This document shows, piece by piece, positions 1 to 10,233 of a stretch of DNA of 64,000 nucleotides. Below the pieces are notes generated by a model. It saw nothing but the letters and a program-made list of their open reading frames with translations, did no database searches and was not told the origin of the DNA. This DNA is from Austwickia sp. (GTDB lineage: Bacteria; Actinomycetota; Actinomycetes; Actinomycetales; Dermatophilaceae), in contig CP064985.1 in the NCBI GenBank assembly GCA_016699675.1, positions 682,001 through 746,000 of the forward strand, given 5' to 3'. The position numbers and the translations under genes are program-made. Each line of letters opens with the position of its first letter. The first letter of the stretch is position 1.

Positions 1-542
1 ACGTTGCCCACGCCGGCGACCACCGCCTGGTCCATGAGCAGCTCGGCGATCGGCTTGCGGCTGCGCGCGATCTTGACCCAGGCCCGGTCGGGGTCCGCGT
101 CCTGGCGCAGGGGGTCGGGCCCTAGTCGGTCCAGAACCCCCGCCACCGTCTCCGGGGTGGCGACCGCGCACAGGTTAGGCCCGCGCAGGTCGGCGACGTG
201 GGTGGCGTTGCGCAGCCGGCACCGGACGGCGCCCACCGCCGGCGGCTCGGGCCCGAGATGCGCGGCCCCAACCGCCACCGCCTCGGGCGGCCCGCCGGGG
301 ACGCCGTACGGCTGCACCTCGAACTTGCCGATCAGCCCCAGGTGCACGTGCAGGTAGTCCTGCCCCGCGAACTCCACGAACAGGTGCTTTCCCGCGGCGG
401 ACGCCCCGACCAGCTCGCGCCCGTCGAGCAGCCGCGCCTCCGCGGCGAATCGCCCCTGCGGGCTGGTCACCGCTACCGGCATGCCCCCGAACCGCCGCTC
501 GATGCGCCGGGCCAACGCGTGGATCGTGTGGCCCTCCGGCAC
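1..542 (-). CDS. Fpg/Nei-family DNA glycosylase, N-terminal part
   Basis: Base-excision repair glycosylase and AP lyase for oxidised bases. The gene runs off the left edge, so only about 180 N-terminal residues are visible. A GTG start gives MPEGHTIHALARR; the Pro directly after Met and the following Glu are the catalytic N-terminal pair of the Fpg/Nei family, and PEGHT is typical of the actinobacterial Nei2 branch. The segment GKHLFVEF contains the conserved beta-hairpin lysine. The C-terminal helix-two-turn-helix and zinc finger are outside the window, so the subfamily cannot be settled. The start lies one base from the Ku stop codon, so it is probably translated together with Ku. Confidence 0.85.
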   Translation of the reverse strand, partial: MPEGHTIHALARRIERRFGGMPVAVTSPQGRFAAEARLLDGRELVGASAAGKHLFVEFAGQDYLHVHLGLIGKFEVQPYGVPGGPPEAVAVGAAHLGPEPPAVGAVRCRLRNATHVADLRGPNLCAVATPETVAGVLDRLGPDPLRQDADPDRAWVKIARSRKPIAELLMDQAVVAGVGN

Positions 543-543
543 C

Positions 544-1530
544 TCAGCCGGCCTTCTTGGCCGGCGTCTTCTTGGCCGCCCCCTTCGCGGCCGTGGCCTT
601 CTTGGCGGCCGACTTCTTCGCGCCGCCCTTCGTGCTCGGCGCCGCCTCTGTCTTCGCCTCGGCCGCCTCGTCCGCGCCAGACTCCGCCGCGCCAGACTCC
701 GTCGCGCCGGACTCCCCGGCCGAAGACGACGCCTTGCCGCCGCCCGCCGCCGCCCGCGCGGCCTTGGCCCGGTCGACGGACTGCTGCAGCGCCGCCAGCA
801 GGTCGACGACCTGGCCGGGAGACTCCTCCGGCGCCGACGGCATCTCGACCGCACCGCCCGCGATCTTGGCCTGCACCATGGCCTCGACGGCCCCGGCGTA
901 ATCGTCCTCGTACTCGCCGGGGTCGAAGTCCTCCGACAGCGACTCCACCAGCAGGTGGGCCATCTTGACCTCGCGCTCCGAGGGCTCGGGCACGTCGGAC
1001 AGCGTGTCGAATTCGGGCTTGCGGATCTCGTCCGGCCACAACAGGGTCTGCAGCACGATCACGTCGTCGCGGACCCGCAGAATCGCCATCGTCATCCGCG
1101 AGCGCACGCTGATCGTCACGACGGCCATCCGGTCCGAGTCGCGCAGGGTCTCGCGCAGGAGGGAGTACGACTTGGCGGACGCCTTGTCCGGCTCCAGGTA
1201 ATACGCCTTGTCGAACAGGATCGGGTCGATCTGCTCGGCCGGGACGAACTTGTCGACCTCGATCTCCTTGCTGCTCTTGTTCGGCAGCGACTCCAGGTCC
1301 TCCTCGGACAGCACGACCATCCGCCCGTCGGGGGTCTCATAACCCTTGGCGATCTGGTCGTACGGAACCTCCTCGCCGTCCGCCTCGGCCACGCGGCGAT
1401 AGCGGATCCGCGATCCGTCCGAGGCCCTCACCTGCCGAAATTGCAGGTCATGGCTCTCGGTGGCGGAGTACATCCGCACGGGTACCGTCACGAGGCCGAA
1501 CGACACGGCCCCCTTCCACATGGCGCGCAC
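544..1530 (-). CDS. ku: Non-homologous end-joining protein Ku
   Basis: Homodimeric DNA-end binding protein of bacterial NHEJ that recruits LigD. I chose the GTG at 1530, giving MRAMWKGAVSFGLVTVPV, because Ku proteins begin MRAIWKG.SFGLV. The 328-residue product has the Ku core to about residue 255, then a low-complexity Ser/Ala/Glu and Lys/Ala tail (repeated KKSAAKK-like units) resembling the DNA-binding basic tails of other actinobacterial Ku proteins. It is divergent from the LigD ligase gene with about 70 bp between them and is followed at once by the Nei-like glycosylase, so end joining and base-excision repair share a locus. Confidence 0.95.
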   Translation of the reverse strand: MRAMWKGAVSFGLVTVPVRMYSATESHDLQFRQVRASDGSRIRYRRVAEADGEEVPYDQIAKGYETPDGRMVVLSEEDLESLPNKSSKEIEVDKFVPAEQIDPILFDKAYYLEPDKASAKSYSLLRETLRDSDRMAVVTISVRSRMTMAILRVRDDVIVLQTLLWPDEIRKPEFDTLSDVPEPSEREVKMAHLLVESLSEDFDPGEYEDDYAGAVEAMVQAKIAGGAVEMPSAPEESPGQVVDLLAALQQSVDRAKAARAAAGGGKASSSAGESGATESGAAESGADEAAEAKTEAAPSTKGGAKKSAAKKATAAKGAAKKTPAKKAG

Positions 1531-1602
1531 CAGCCCATCGTCCCGCGGGACGCCCTGACATGCCAGGTGAACGCGACAGGACGCCGCCGGTCCGGGTGCG
1601 CG

Positions 1603-2586
1603 ATGATGAGGGGCATGCTTCCCATGCTCGCGGTGCGCGCCACCTACCCCCCGGTGGGCGCCGAGTGGGTGCACGAGATCAAGTGGGACGGCATGCGGGC
1701 GCTCGCGGACGTCCGCGCCGGGCGGCTGCAGCTGACCACGCGATCGGGCAAGTCCGCCACGGACCGCTTCCCCGAGCTCGCGGGCCTGGCCGTCAAGCAC
1801 GACGACCTCCTCCTCGACGGGGAGATCTGCGTGCTGAACCGCGGGCAGTGCCAGTTCGCCGCCCTCGCGGACCGGATCCACGTCAAGGACCGCGCCACCG
1901 CGATCGCGATGGCGCAGGGCCAACCGGTGTCGTACGTCATCTTCGACGTCCTGCGCCTGAACGGCACCGACCTCACGGATCGTCCCTGGGTCGAGCGTCG
2001 CCGAATCCTGGACGGCCTGCGCCTGCGCGGCCCCCGCTGGCAGGTGTCCCCGGTGTACGACGACGGCGCCGCGCTCTTCGACCTGACCCTCGACCAGGGC
2101 CACGAGGGGGTCGTGAGCAAGCGCCGCGACGCGCCGTACCTGTCCGGCGTTCGGTCCCCCACCTGGATCAAGGCCCCGCACCGGCCGCTGTTCTCGGTCG
2201 TCGTCGGCGGCTGGCGGGCGGACCGCGAGCACCCCGGCCGCATCGGCTCGCTGTGGCTGGGCATGCCGGGCGAGAACGGGCTGCGGTTCATCGGACGCGT
2301 GAGCGCCGGCCTGGCCGATCGATCGCAGGTCGACCTCCTGGCCGAGGTGCACCCCCGTCGACGCGCCACCAGCCCCTTCCTGGACGCGCCCGCGGACAGC
2401 GACGTCTCCTGGACCGACCCGGAGGTGGTCGTGGACGTCCGCGCGGTGGGCCTGGGGGCCGACGGCCTGCTGAAGCAGCCCTCCTACCAGCGGCTCCGCC
2501 CGGACATGGACCCCGAGGCGATCCTGGAGGAGATCCCCGACACGCAGGCCACCGATCCGGGCCCCTACGTCGCCCCGCCGTCGTGA
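1603..2586 (+). CDS. ligD: ATP-dependent DNA ligase, stand-alone LigD ligase module
   Basis: Seals nicks and joined ends in Ku-dependent NHEJ. The 327-residue protein has the adenylation motif KWDG (Lys27 if the ATG at 1603 is used), LLDGEI (motif III), EGVVSKR (motif IV) and WIKAPHR (motif V), then an OB-fold region around FIGRVSAGL. It is the ligase domain only, without the fused polymerase and phosphoesterase of the classic mycobacterial LigD. Starts at 1603, 1606 and 1615 are all possible; a purine run (gagggg) sits just before 1615. Its stop overlaps the GTG of the polymerase gene, implying translational coupling. Confidence 0.92.
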   Translation: MMRGMLPMLAVRATYPPVGAEWVHEIKWDGMRALADVRAGRLQLTTRSGKSATDRFPELAGLAVKHDDLLLDGEICVLNRGQCQFAALADRIHVKDRATAIAMAQGQPVSYVIFDVLRLNGTDLTDRPWVERRRILDGLRLRGPRWQVSPVYDDGAALFDLTLDQGHEGVVSKRRDAPYLSGVRSPTWIKAPHRPLFSVVVGGWRADREHPGRIGSLWLGMPGENGLRFIGRVSAGLADRSQVDLLAEVHPRRRATSPFLDAPADSDVSWTDPEVVVDVRAVGLGADGLLKQPSYQRLRPDMDPEAILEEIPDTQATDPGPYVAPPS

Positions 2587-3518
2587 CGCCGCCCGCCGAG
2601 GGGGCCAAGGTCAGCGTGACCGTCGACGGCCGGCTGATGAGCGTGTCCAGCCTCGACAAGATCATGTACCCCGCCACCGGCACCACCAAGGGCGAGGTCC
2701 TCGCGTACGTCGCCGCCGTCGCCCCCGCCCTGCTGGGGCAGCTGGCCGACCGCCCGCTCACCCGGGTGCGCTGGCCGAGCGGCACTGCCGGGGAGTCCTT
2801 CTTCGAGAAGAACATCCCGAACGGCGTGCCGGACTGGATCCGCCGGGTCACCCTCGACTCCCCCGGCTCGCGGGGGTCGCGCGGCGCGGGCGAGCGGGTG
2901 ACCTATCCGCTGATCGACGACCTCGCCGGGCTGACCTGGGTCACCAACCTCGGCGCCCTCGAACTGCACGTGCCGCAGTGGCGGGTCGACGCCGACGGCA
3001 CCCCGCAGCCCCCGGACCGGCTCGTGGTCGACCTGGACCCGGGCGCCCCAGCCGGCCTCGCCGAGTGCGCCCGGGTCGCGCTGCTCGCCCGGGAGGCGCT
3101 GCGGGAGGCCGGCTATGCGCGGACGGTGCCGGTCACCTCGGGCAGCAAGGGGATGCAGCTGTACGCCGTGCCCCCCGGCGCCGTCCCCGCGACGGGCGAG
3201 GGCAGCCCCCACCAGGTGGCCAAGGCCATCGCCGAGGCCCTGGAGCGGCGCGAACCGGGCTTGGTCGTGAGTTCGATGACCAAGGCGAAGCGCCCCGGCA
3301 AGGTGCTCTTCGACTGGTCGCAGAACACCCCCGCGAAGACGACGATCTGTCCCTATTCGCTGCGGGGAAAGCGGGACACGCCGTACGTCGCGGCGCCGCG
3401 CGACTGGGCCGAGATCGAGGCGGCGGCCGAGCACGGCGAGCTGTGGCAGGCCTCCCCGGAGGAGGTCCTGGCGCGGCTGGCGGCCGACGGCGACCTGATG
3501 GCGGCCCTGACGGATTAG
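2583..3518 (+). CDS. Stand-alone LigD polymerase (PolDom, primase-polymerase fold)
   Basis: NHEJ polymerase that fills gaps at DNA ends, often with ribonucleotides. The 311-residue product starts with GTG inside the stop of the ligase gene (GTGA overlap). Diagnostic segments are the early LDKIMYP, ESFFEKN, the metal-binding VVDLDPG with its two Asp residues, SGSKGMQLY (family consensus SGSKGLH.Y) and DWSQN (family D..QN). The length matches a single PolDom, so the ligase and polymerase functions of LigD are encoded by two adjacent genes. I see no LigD phosphoesterase domain in the window. Confidence 0.92.
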   Translation: MTPPAEGAKVSVTVDGRLMSVSSLDKIMYPATGTTKGEVLAYVAAVAPALLGQLADRPLTRVRWPSGTAGESFFEKNIPNGVPDWIRRVTLDSPGSRGSRGAGERVTYPLIDDLAGLTWVTNLGALELHVPQWRVDADGTPQPPDRLVVDLDPGAPAGLAECARVALLAREALREAGYARTVPVTSGSKGMQLYAVPPGAVPATGEGSPHQVAKAIAEALERREPGLVVSSMTKAKRPGKVLFDWSQNTPAKTTICPYSLRGKRDTPYVAAPRDWAEIEAAAEHGELWQASPEEVLARLAADGDLMAALTD

Positions 3519-4207
3519 CGCCGCCCCCCGCGTGGGCAGGCCGCGCACTCCTGCGCGCCGGGCAGGGCGTAGATCATGCAGCAGCCGCGGCGCCTGCTGC
3601 GGGGCGGGTGGTCGCCGGGCGAGCCGACCCACTCGCGGGCGCTCTCGAAAGCCATCGTCCACGCGTCGTGCACCAGCCCGCCCCGCTGCCCGGATCCCAT
3701 CCGCACCTCCGGCGGGTGGTACGCCTCGGCGAACGCGGTGGCGTGCGCGAGGTAACGCTCGTGGGCCAGGTCCAGCCGCGCCGCGGGGTCGGACACGGCC
3801 GTTGCGCCGGCCGCCGTCACCCCAATGGCGATCGGGAACAGCTCCGGCTCGGCGAGGTCGTAGGACAACGTCTCGGGGGTCCCGGCCAGCACCCACGGGC
3901 TGAGGACGGCCGCCCCGGCGAGGGGCAGAGCCAGGACGCCGAGATACCACTGCAGCACGAACGCGGCCCCCACCTGCGGGGGCGCGGCCGCCCCGTAGTA
4001 CGCGGCCTGGTTGGCGCCCACCTGACGGCGCCAGTCGGCGGTCGGGTCCTCGCCGTCCAGTTGGGCGGTCAGCACGTCGGCGCAGCGGTGCGGCAGCGCC
4101 GACCCCATCCCCGCACCCGTCACCACGATGTCGACATAGCCGAGCCGCGTCGTGATCTCGTCGGCGATGCGGCCCAGTTCGCCCGCGCTCAGCCCCTCCT
4201 CGCCCAT
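3515..4207 (-). CDS. FhuF-like (2Fe-2S) ferric reductase
   Basis: Probable cytoplasmic ferric-siderophore reductase. The 230-residue product ends in a cysteine cluster, RGCCMIYALP followed by ECAACPRG, the CC...C-x2-C pattern that binds a [2Fe-2S] centre in the FhuF C-terminal domain. I chose ATG 4207 (MGEEGLSAGEL); an upstream in-frame start would translate the right arm of the lsr2 terminator hairpin. The stop overlaps the convergent LigD polymerase stop by 4 nt. No siderophore transporter is adjacent, so the substrate is unknown. Confidence 0.8.
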   Translation of the reverse strand: MGEEGLSAGELGRIADEITTRLGYVDIVVTGAGMGSALPHRCADVLTAQLDGEDPTADWRRQVGANQAAYYGAAAPPQVGAAFVLQWYLGVLALPLAGAAVLSPWVLAGTPETLSYDLAEPELFPIAIGVTAAGATAVSDPAARLDLAHERYLAHATAFAEAYHPPEVRMGSGQRGGLVHDAWTMAFESAREWVGSPGDHPPRSRRRGCCMIYALPGAQECAACPRGGRR

Positions 4208-4227
4208 GGGCCCATCGTGCCGGACAG

Positions 4228-4263
4228 GCGAGGAGGGCGGCGCCGTGGCGCCGCCCTCCTCGC
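4228..4263 (-). terminator. Perfect 17-bp hairpin downstream of lsr2
   Basis: Inverted repeat with arms 4228-4244 (gcgaggagggcggcgcc) and 4247-4263 (ggcgccgccctcctcgc), exactly complementary over 17 bp with a 2-nt loop. It lies 48 nt past the lsr2 stop on the same strand and just upstream of the fhuF-like start. There is no T-run, which is common for actinobacterial terminators. It probably ends lsr2 transcription and insulates the fhuF-like gene. Confidence 0.7.
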
Positions 4264-4311
4264 CGGCCATCCGTAGGGGGGATGGCCCTGCTCCCGATCA
4301 GCCGTCGGCGA

Positions 4312-4638
4312 TCAGCCGTTGGCCTTGTCATAGGCCGCCTGCAACTCTCCGGAGACCCGGCCGCGGTCACTGACCTGGAAACCGTTGGCCCGGCCCCATT
4401 CGCGGACGGCATTCAGGTCGCGACGGCCCGACGTTCCGGTCCGGCGAGTGCTGACCTTGCGCCCGCCCGACCGACGGGCGTGACCGATCCACTTGGCGAG
4501 CTGGTCCCGCATCTTCCCGGCGTTCGCCTCGGACAAATCGATTTCATACGTGACGCCATCAAGGGCGAAGGACACGGTCTCCCGGGCCTCGCCTCCATCG
4601 ATGTCGTCAACCAGGAGGACCTGGACCTTCTGCGCCAT
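4312..4638 (-). CDS. lsr2: Lsr2 nucleoid-associated protein / xenogeneic silencer
   Basis: H-NS-like protein that bridges DNA and silences AT-rich genes. The 108-residue product starts MAQKVQVLLVDDIDGGEA and has the N-terminal dimerisation domain (VTYEIDLSEANA), a basic linker (RRSGGRKV...RRTG) and the C-terminal DNA-binding domain with an AT-hook-like RGR (VSDRGRVSGEL). The upstream 4639-4840 region is AT-rich by local standards (ttattacc, actaattgatc, cattttggaaatg), which would suit promoter activity and self-binding by Lsr2. Confidence 0.95.
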   Translation of the reverse strand: MAQKVQVLLVDDIDGGEARETVSFALDGVTYEIDLSEANAGKMRDQLAKWIGHARRSGGRKVSTRRTGTSGRRDLNAVREWGRANGFQVSDRGRVSGELQAAYDKANG

Positions 4639-4840
4639 CGGGGGCTCTCTTCCTGATGTCTGACGAGTAGGGTGAGGGGGTTTATTACCCAGGCGCGATA
4701 CTAATTGATCGAACGGCATTTTGGAAATGCAACACGCAGACTCTCGACACAACCTGTGGACTCTCCGCGAATCGTCAACTACGCGTATCCCATTCGCAAA
4801 GTCGACACTTACGCCGCACTATCGCGGCGCGCGCGCCTCG

Positions 4841-5056
4841 CTAGCGGCGAATGGGCTGGTCGGGGGCGCCGCTCGCAGCCGGGCCTGAATCGCTAGGGAT
4901 GTTCACCGACTCGGCTTCCTGGTGTGCTTCCCACTGGGCGTGCGCAAGACGCTCTTTCCGATCGCCCTCGATGATGGCCTTCAGTACCTTGTAGAAGAGG
5001 AAGCCCACCCCAATAGATGGCACGATCGCGATCACCACTGCCCACAGGGACTCCAC
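4841..5056 (-). CDS. Small single-span membrane protein
   Basis: The 71-residue protein has one N-terminal transmembrane helix (SLWAVVIAIVPSIGVGFLFY, residues 3-22) and a charged cytoplasmic tail (GDRKERLAHAQWEAHQEA). The GTG start is supported by aaggagg 5 nt upstream. Similar short proteins occur next to lsr2 in actinobacteria, but I know of no assigned function. It is on the same strand as DUF3180 upstream (about 170 bp) and lsr2 downstream (about 200 bp). Confidence 0.7.
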   Translation of the reverse strand: MESLWAVVIAIVPSIGVGFLFYKVLKAIIEGDRKERLAHAQWEAHQEAESVNIPSDSGPAASGAPDQPIRR

Positions 5057-5227
5057 GGATTCCTCCTTGTCGCGTTCGGCACATCTGTGTCCGGGCTGCG
5101 CCCGTAATTGCCGAGATTCGGGACCGGCGCGGCCGTTCGGCCATTGAACCGAGCCTACCCCCGATCAGCCCCCGGCTCGGCGACGAATTCCCTGTCCACT
5201 CGATATGCGCAGCCGCCGGCCAGGTGG

Positions 5228-5761
5228 TCAGCGCACGTCGTACGGGGCGTCGTCGTACGCGTCTCGGTCGTCCCGGTCGTCGCCGTCCGGCGGATCGAGG
5301 CGGCACCAACTCTGCACGAGCAGGCCGCACCCCACCATCAGCGCGCCCGACCCGACGTACGCCAGGCACCATTGGACCCCCCGCAGCACCGTCGCGGACT
5401 CGGCATCCGGCGCAAGGACCAGGGCCTGGGCCAGGTACCACCCGGCCACCATTCCGCCGGTGAGCGCCGTCGCCCGGGCCAGGATCAGGGTCCGGAACGC
5501 CCGCAGCGGGTCCAGGCGGCGGTCGAGCTTGCCCGTCCGCCAGCGCCGGATCGGCAGCGCCACGGCGATCAGGGCGATGCAGAGCAGGAGCGGCAGCGTG
5601 GCCCCGATCAACCCAGGGAACGGCATCCGCCCGACGTGGTCGTTGAGATAGCGCTGCACGAGATAACCCACCGTGAGGGCCAGCGCGAACGCCCAGGCCA
5701 CCGTGCTGGCGCGCAGGCCGCGGTTGTCGGGGCGCGGCGGGCCGGCGCCCGGCCGGCTCAC
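5228..5761 (-). CDS. DUF3180 family membrane protein
   Basis: Integral membrane protein of unknown function, habitually encoded after the folate genes in actinobacteria. The 177-residue product has four predicted helices (around VAWAFALALTVGYLV, LIGATLPLLLCIALIAVAL, LTGGMVAGWYLAQALVLA and LAYVGSGALMVGCGLLV) and an acidic tail rich in Asp and Arg. The GTG start overlaps the folB-folK stop (GTGA), so the two are translationally coupled. Confidence 0.85.
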   Translation of the reverse strand: MSRPGAGPPRPDNRGLRASTVAWAFALALTVGYLVQRYLNDHVGRMPFPGLIGATLPLLLCIALIAVALPIRRWRTGKLDRRLDPLRAFRTLILARATALTGGMVAGWYLAQALVLAPDAESATVLRGVQWCLAYVGSGALMVGCGLLVQSWCRLDPPDGDDRDDRDAYDDAPYDVR

Positions 5762-6630
5762 CACGGCGCCACCATGACGACCGCCGCCAGGTGCGCGGGC
5801 CAGTCCGGACCACGCCGTACGCCGTCGCCCAGGGCCACCGCCGGCCGGCTCGCGTCGGCCATCGCCCAGGGCACCTGCACGAACGCGCGCTCGGCCGCGC
5901 GCGGGTGCGGCAGGGTCAGCTCGGGGTCGTCGCTGCGCACCTCGCCGCCCTGGCGCGGGTCGACGTACGAGATCAGGTCCAGATCCAGCGTGCGGGGACC
6001 CCAGCGCACGTCGCGGGTGCGCCCGTGCAGCGCCTCGATGTCCTGCAGCCGGCCCAGCAGCGTGCGCGGCGCGAGGCGGGTCTGCACTACCAGCACGGCG
6101 TTGAGGTAGGCCGGCTGGCCGGGCGGCCCACCGACCGGGTCGGTCTCCACGAGCGGGCTGAGGGTGCCCGCCTGCACGCCGTCGAGCGCCGCGATCCGGC
6201 GTACCGCGTCCGCGAGCCGCCCCGCCGGATCCGACAGGTTCGCGCCCAACCCGACCACCGCCGTCGCCGCGCGCGCCACCCGCCGGGTCACGGCAACGTC
6301 GGCGAACGGCTCCTCGATCGGCGCCCGCGGCTTGTGGACGGTCACGCTCGCGGCCTCCACCAGCTCCGAGGCGGCAAGGCACGCCTCGGCGACCCGCTGC
6401 GCCAGCGTCTCGATCAGGTCGACGCTCGGCCCCGCCACGACCGCCGCGGCGCGCCCGGCGATGTCCGCGTAGCTGACCGTGTCGGCGAGATCGTCGCTGC
6501 GCCCGGCCCGCGACAGGTCCACCGCCAGGTCGATGTCGATCAGGAACGGCTGCGGCTCGGTCTTCTCGGGCGCCAGGACCCCGTGGCAGGCCTCCACGGC
6601 GAGACCCCGCAGGCTGATGATGTCGCTCAC
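5758..6630 (-). CDS. folK: Bifunctional dihydroneopterin aldolase / HPPK (FolB-FolK fusion)
   Basis: Two consecutive folate steps in one chain: dihydroneopterin aldolase (FolB, about residues 1-118, with ACHGVLAPEK and TVSYADI) and 6-hydroxymethyl-7,8-dihydropterin pyrophosphokinase (FolK, about 123-285, with VGLGANL near its N-terminus, RWGPRTLDLDLI and LPHPRAAERAFV). The 290-residue length equals the two enzymes added together. The start overlaps the folP stop by 4 nt and the stop overlaps the DUF3180 start, so it lies in a tightly coupled operon. Confidence 0.95.
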   Translation of the reverse strand: MSDIISLRGLAVEACHGVLAPEKTEPQPFLIDIDLAVDLSRAGRSDDLADTVSYADIAGRAAAVVAGPSVDLIETLAQRVAEACLAASELVEAASVTVHKPRAPIEEPFADVAVTRRVARAATAVVGLGANLSDPAGRLADAVRRIAALDGVQAGTLSPLVETDPVGGPPGQPAYLNAVLVVQTRLAPRTLLGRLQDIEALHGRTRDVRWGPRTLDLDLISYVDPRQGGEVRSDDPELTLPHPRAAERAFVQVPWAMADASRPAVALGDGVRRGPDWPAHLAAVVMVAPW

Positions 6631-7478
6631 GCCGGACCCCCCACCCGGTCGACGACGCGGTCGCCCACGCGGTCGACCACCCGGACGGCGGCGACGGAGG
6701 ACGGTACGTCGTGCACGCGCACGGCCCAGGCCCCCTGCTGGGCCGCCAGCACACTGACCGCCGCCGTGGCCGCGTCGCGGACCGCGAGGTCTCCCGGCGT
6801 ACCGTCCGGGGCCGCCATCAGCGCCCCCAGGAACCGCTTGCGGGAGGCGCCGACGAGCAGCGGGTAGCCCATCGCGCGCAGCGCGGGCAGGGCCCGCAGC
6901 AGCGCCCAGTTGTGCTCGGCGTCCTTGGCGAAGCCCAGCCCCGGGTCGAGGATCAGCTGGTCGGGGGCCACGCCCGCCGCGAGCGCGGCGGCCACGCGCT
7001 CCGCCAGCTCCGCGGTGACGTCGGCCACCACGTCGCCGTACGTCGCCCGGTCGTTCATCACCGAGCCGTGCCCGCGCCAGTGCATGAGGACGTACGGCGT
7101 GCCGGGGCGCCCGGCCACGACCTCGAACATCGCCGGGTCGGCCAGCCCGCCGCTGACGTCGTTGACGATCTGGGCCCCGGTGTCCAGCGCCGCCGCGGCC
7201 ACCCCCGAACGCATCGTGTCGATCGAGACGCGCGCCCCGGCTGCCGCGAGGCGCGCGACCACCGGCAGCACCCGCGCGAGTTCCTCGGCCTCGTCGGGGC
7301 GCTCCGCCCCGGGCCGGGTGGACTCCCCGCCGACGTCGAGCAGGTCCGCGCCCTGCGCGAGCAGCTCGAGCCCGTGCGCGACGGCGGCGCCCGCGGACAG
7401 GTACAGCCCGCCGTCGCTGAAGCTGTCCGGCGTCACGTTGACGATGCCCATCACCAGGGTCCGGCCCGGCGGCGTCAT
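6627..7478 (-). CDS. folP: Dihydropteroate synthase
   Basis: Condenses 6-hydroxymethyl-dihydropterin pyrophosphate with p-aminobenzoate and is the sulfonamide target. The 283-residue TIM barrel carries MGIVNVTPDSFSDGG, DVGGESTRPGA, SIDTMRSGVA, IVNDVSGG, ILDPGLGFAKD and VGASRKRFLG. The start overlaps the folE stop (ATGA) and the stop overlaps the folB-folK start. The last 15 or so residues are a short Val-Arg-Asp repeat (RVGDRVVDRVG) coded by a near-duplicated stretch, which looks like a benign C-terminal elongation. Confidence 0.96.
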   Translation of the reverse strand: MTPPGRTLVMGIVNVTPDSFSDGGLYLSAGAAVAHGLELLAQGADLLDVGGESTRPGAERPDEAEELARVLPVVARLAAAGARVSIDTMRSGVAAAALDTGAQIVNDVSGGLADPAMFEVVAGRPGTPYVLMHWRGHGSVMNDRATYGDVVADVTAELAERVAAALAAGVAPDQLILDPGLGFAKDAEHNWALLRALPALRAMGYPLLVGASRKRFLGALMAAPDGTPGDLAVRDAATAAVSVLAAQQGAWAVRVHDVPSSVAAVRVVDRVGDRVVDRVGGPA

Positions 7479-8072
7479 CAGCGGGCCCCGCGCAGGATGA
7501 GGCTCATCGCCTCGGCCCGGGTGGCCGGGCGGCGGAGCACGCCGCGCACCGCCGACGTGGTCGTGCGCGAGCCGGGCTTCTTCACCCCGCGCATCGACAT
7601 GCACAGGTGCTCGGCGTCGACGACGACGATGACGCCCTGGGCATGCAGCTCGGACACCAGCGCGTCGGCGATCTGCGTCGTCAGCCGCTCCTGCACCTGC
7701 GGGCGCCGCGCGAAGCAGTCGACCAGCCGGGCGAGCTTGCTCAGCCCGGTGACCTGGCCGTCCTTGGCCGGGATGTACCCCACGTGCGCCACCCCGTGGA
7801 ACGGCAACAGGTGATGCTCGCACAGGCTGAACACCTCGATGTCGCGCACCAGGATCAGCTCGTCGTGGTCCATGTCGAAGCGGCGTTCCAGGATGGCGCG
7901 CGGGTCCTCGCTCAGGCCGGCGAAGAGCTCGCCGTACGCCCGGGCCACGCGGGCCGGCGTGTCCCGCAGGCCGTCCCGTTCGGGGTCCTCGCCGAGCGCG
8001 AGCAACAGCTCCCGGACGGCCGCCTCCGCACGGACCAGGTCGACCGGGCTGGGTGCCGACTCCAGCCCGGCG

Positions 8073-8080
<8 letters not shown>
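7478..8080 (-). CDS. folE: GTP cyclohydrolase I
   Basis: First enzyme of folate synthesis, converting GTP to 7,8-dihydroneopterin triphosphate. The 200-residue protein has the zinc-binding segment [10 protein letters not shown], the second zinc cysteine region [10 protein letters not shown] and the GTP-binding [10 protein letters not shown]. The start lies inside the 3' end of ftsH (8-nt overlap) and the stop overlaps folP, placing it in one operon with both. Confidence 0.96.
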
Positions 8081-10091
<2,011 letters not shown>

Positions 10092-10233
10092 CAGCGGGGC
10101 GCGGCCCCGGACCTCCTGATCGTGACTGACATACCGTTGGGCGACACGTTGTTCGACGACGGTGTCCGTGGTCAACGGCCCCCTTGACGGTACACCGCGC
10201 CGCGCAACACCCCTCAACCGCTTGAGGCAACGG

